From: Solea solea
Lineage: Eukaryota > Chordata > Actinopteri > Pleuronectiformes > Soleidae
Length of the DNA: 64,000 nucleotides
Assembly (NCBI RefSeq): GCF_958295425.1
Contig: NC_081138.1
Location: 7,242,302 to 7,306,301 of the forward strand
Direction: 5' to 3'
Both the position numbers and the translations under genes were made by a program. Each line of letters starts with the position of its first letter. The stretch's first letter is position 1. The notes under the pieces were generated by a model, which worked only from the letters and a program-made list of their open reading frames with translations, ran no database searches and was not told the DNA's origin. This document shows, piece after piece, positions 62,960 through 64,000 of the stretch.

Positions 62960-63110
62960 TGATTGTGTCCTTTTTCTTTTGGGAACACGCTGGGTCCTAC
63001 GGCCAATTGCTGCTGGCCGAGATGCTACCTGCCTTCTTATTATTTTTGCTGGGATCTCTGAAATTACAGCATTTTGTTTAATAAATTGAATCTATTATTG
63101 AGATAACGTT
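62960..63110 (+). mobile_element. Probable Gypsy LTR fragment
   Basis: CACGCTGGGTCCTACGGCC, 'attgctgctggcc', CCTTCTTATTATTTTTGCT and TTAATAAATTGAATC match the LTR-like block at 31.99-32.16 kb. It lies directly downstream of the Gypsy coding fragment, as a 3' LTR would. Confidence 0.5.
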
Positions 63111-64000
63111 GTGGCGTCCTTTATGTTCTGTCTCCTACTGAGCCATGCTTCATCCTTAAAAGGAGGCCGTCTGTTACAACACTGATTCCTGACCTTTTGC
63201 TGGCATCCTATGGTGTTCCTGTGACATGTGACTCTCATCCCATAACGGAAAAAAATAAACAAGGATGAACATTTACTGTTTAGTGTATTAAAATGATCAT
63301 ATATAAAATTAAATAATTCATGATTTATAATCAATTCACCACAGCAAAAAAAAAATTGATGTGCAGTTTTAGTTGACATTTTCTGATCACACTATTTATT
63401 TTAGAGATGAGACATGAAAAGACAGAGCTACTGGAAAAGGGGAAGAAGAAAAGTGCATCAGAGACATGTCAGATGGATAAAAAAAAAGTCAGCATTTTGT
63501 CATAGTTCACATTTGCCACAGATTTAAAAGAAGCCCTTGTTACTTGAAAGAAAAAAAAGCCAATTGGCCAATTTTTAAAACAGAACTGAAAACATTGTCA
63601 ACATACAATTTTCATTAACTTAAAGGCTTTAGTTTTCTCTTAGTGTTTTACTCCTGCTGTGGGGAAAAAATTAAATAAAATAACCAAGATGAATGAGAAC
63701 TGAGATTGCACTAAATGTGTTTATTTTGATTGTATTATTTGAAAGCCAGCCCACACACTTAAACTTAACCTGTTGGCAAAGTAACAGTGTTTTCTTTTTA
63801 CTCTGAAATAACAGACTAAAATCTGAAAGATTCAGGTAGGGCTGTACGATACCCCAGTATTTAATAAAAACAAAATATCTGCTTTGGAATAAGTATTGTG
63901 CTTTTCTTCAGCAAAAACCTTAGAGCAAATTTCATTGTTCTGCAGTCAAAGTATGGAACATATTTCAGGGGTTCAAATATATATTCATTTAAATCATGAA
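63110..64000. other. Intergenic, no gene recognised
   Basis: AT-rich sequence with A-runs. GGGCTGTACGATACC near 63840 resembles the start of a common fish non-autonomous DNA repeat that may continue past the window end. Confidence 0.5.

Noticed and set aside
1..64000. CRISPR array, prokaryotic operon or toxin-antitoxin system
   Set aside because: There are no regularly spaced direct repeats, no compact gene clusters and no ribosome-binding sites. The window is plainly vertebrate nuclear DNA.

Overview
The window looks like teleost fish nuclear DNA. It is AT-rich and intron- and intergene-dominated. It is full of simple repeats and of transposon families typical of ray-finned fish: tRNA-like SINEs, L2-like and RTE-like LINEs, Gypsy, hAT, piggyBac-like and inverted-repeat DNA elements. 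It contains one gene that I can recognise with confidence: the large first coding exon of protocadherin-17 (pcdh17) on the minus strand. I found no RNA genes that look functional, no CRISPR arrays and no prokaryotic operon structure.

Layout. Positions 1-10440 lie downstream of the exon on the gene's own strand and are read as part of pcdh17 intron sequence. I could not find the later cytoplasmic exons there. Positions 10621-13116 encode residues 1-832 of Pcdh17: signal peptide, six cadherin repeats, transmembrane helix and the start of the cytoplasmic tail. The exon ends in a phase-0 splice donor. Upstream on the minus strand, a strong acceptor (13429-13430) and donor (14078-14079) suggest a short 5' UTR intron. 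A GC-richer stretch with CCAAT and GC boxes at about 14.8-15.0 kb is the best promoter candidate.

From 15 kb to the right end I see no second host gene. This roughly 49 kb is upstream intergenic sequence with many mobile-element remains. The clearest are an L2-like LINE with YADD and GVPQG motifs (45.8-47.3 kb, minus), an RTE-like LINE end (37.4-38.2 kb), and a nested mosaic of hAT-like ends, an LTR and a piggyBac-like fragment (31.4-33.5 kb). Also clear are a roughly 465-bp near-perfect inverted repeat with arms 1.4 kb apart (48.0-50.4 kb), a 695-bp element with 38-bp perfect terminal inverted repeats (54.9-55.6 kb), and a Gypsy fragment in which integrase-like sequence lies before the reverse-transcriptase entry motif (62.2-63.1 kb), the order known for Gmr1-like elements. 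Several less repetitive blocks with homeodomain-type ATTA cores may be conserved regulatory elements for pcdh17, but that needs alignment to other fish.

I did not find convincing evidence of an undescribed biological system. The most unusual items are structural: perfect palindromes, the long inverted repeat, the nested elements and the Gmr1-like domain order.
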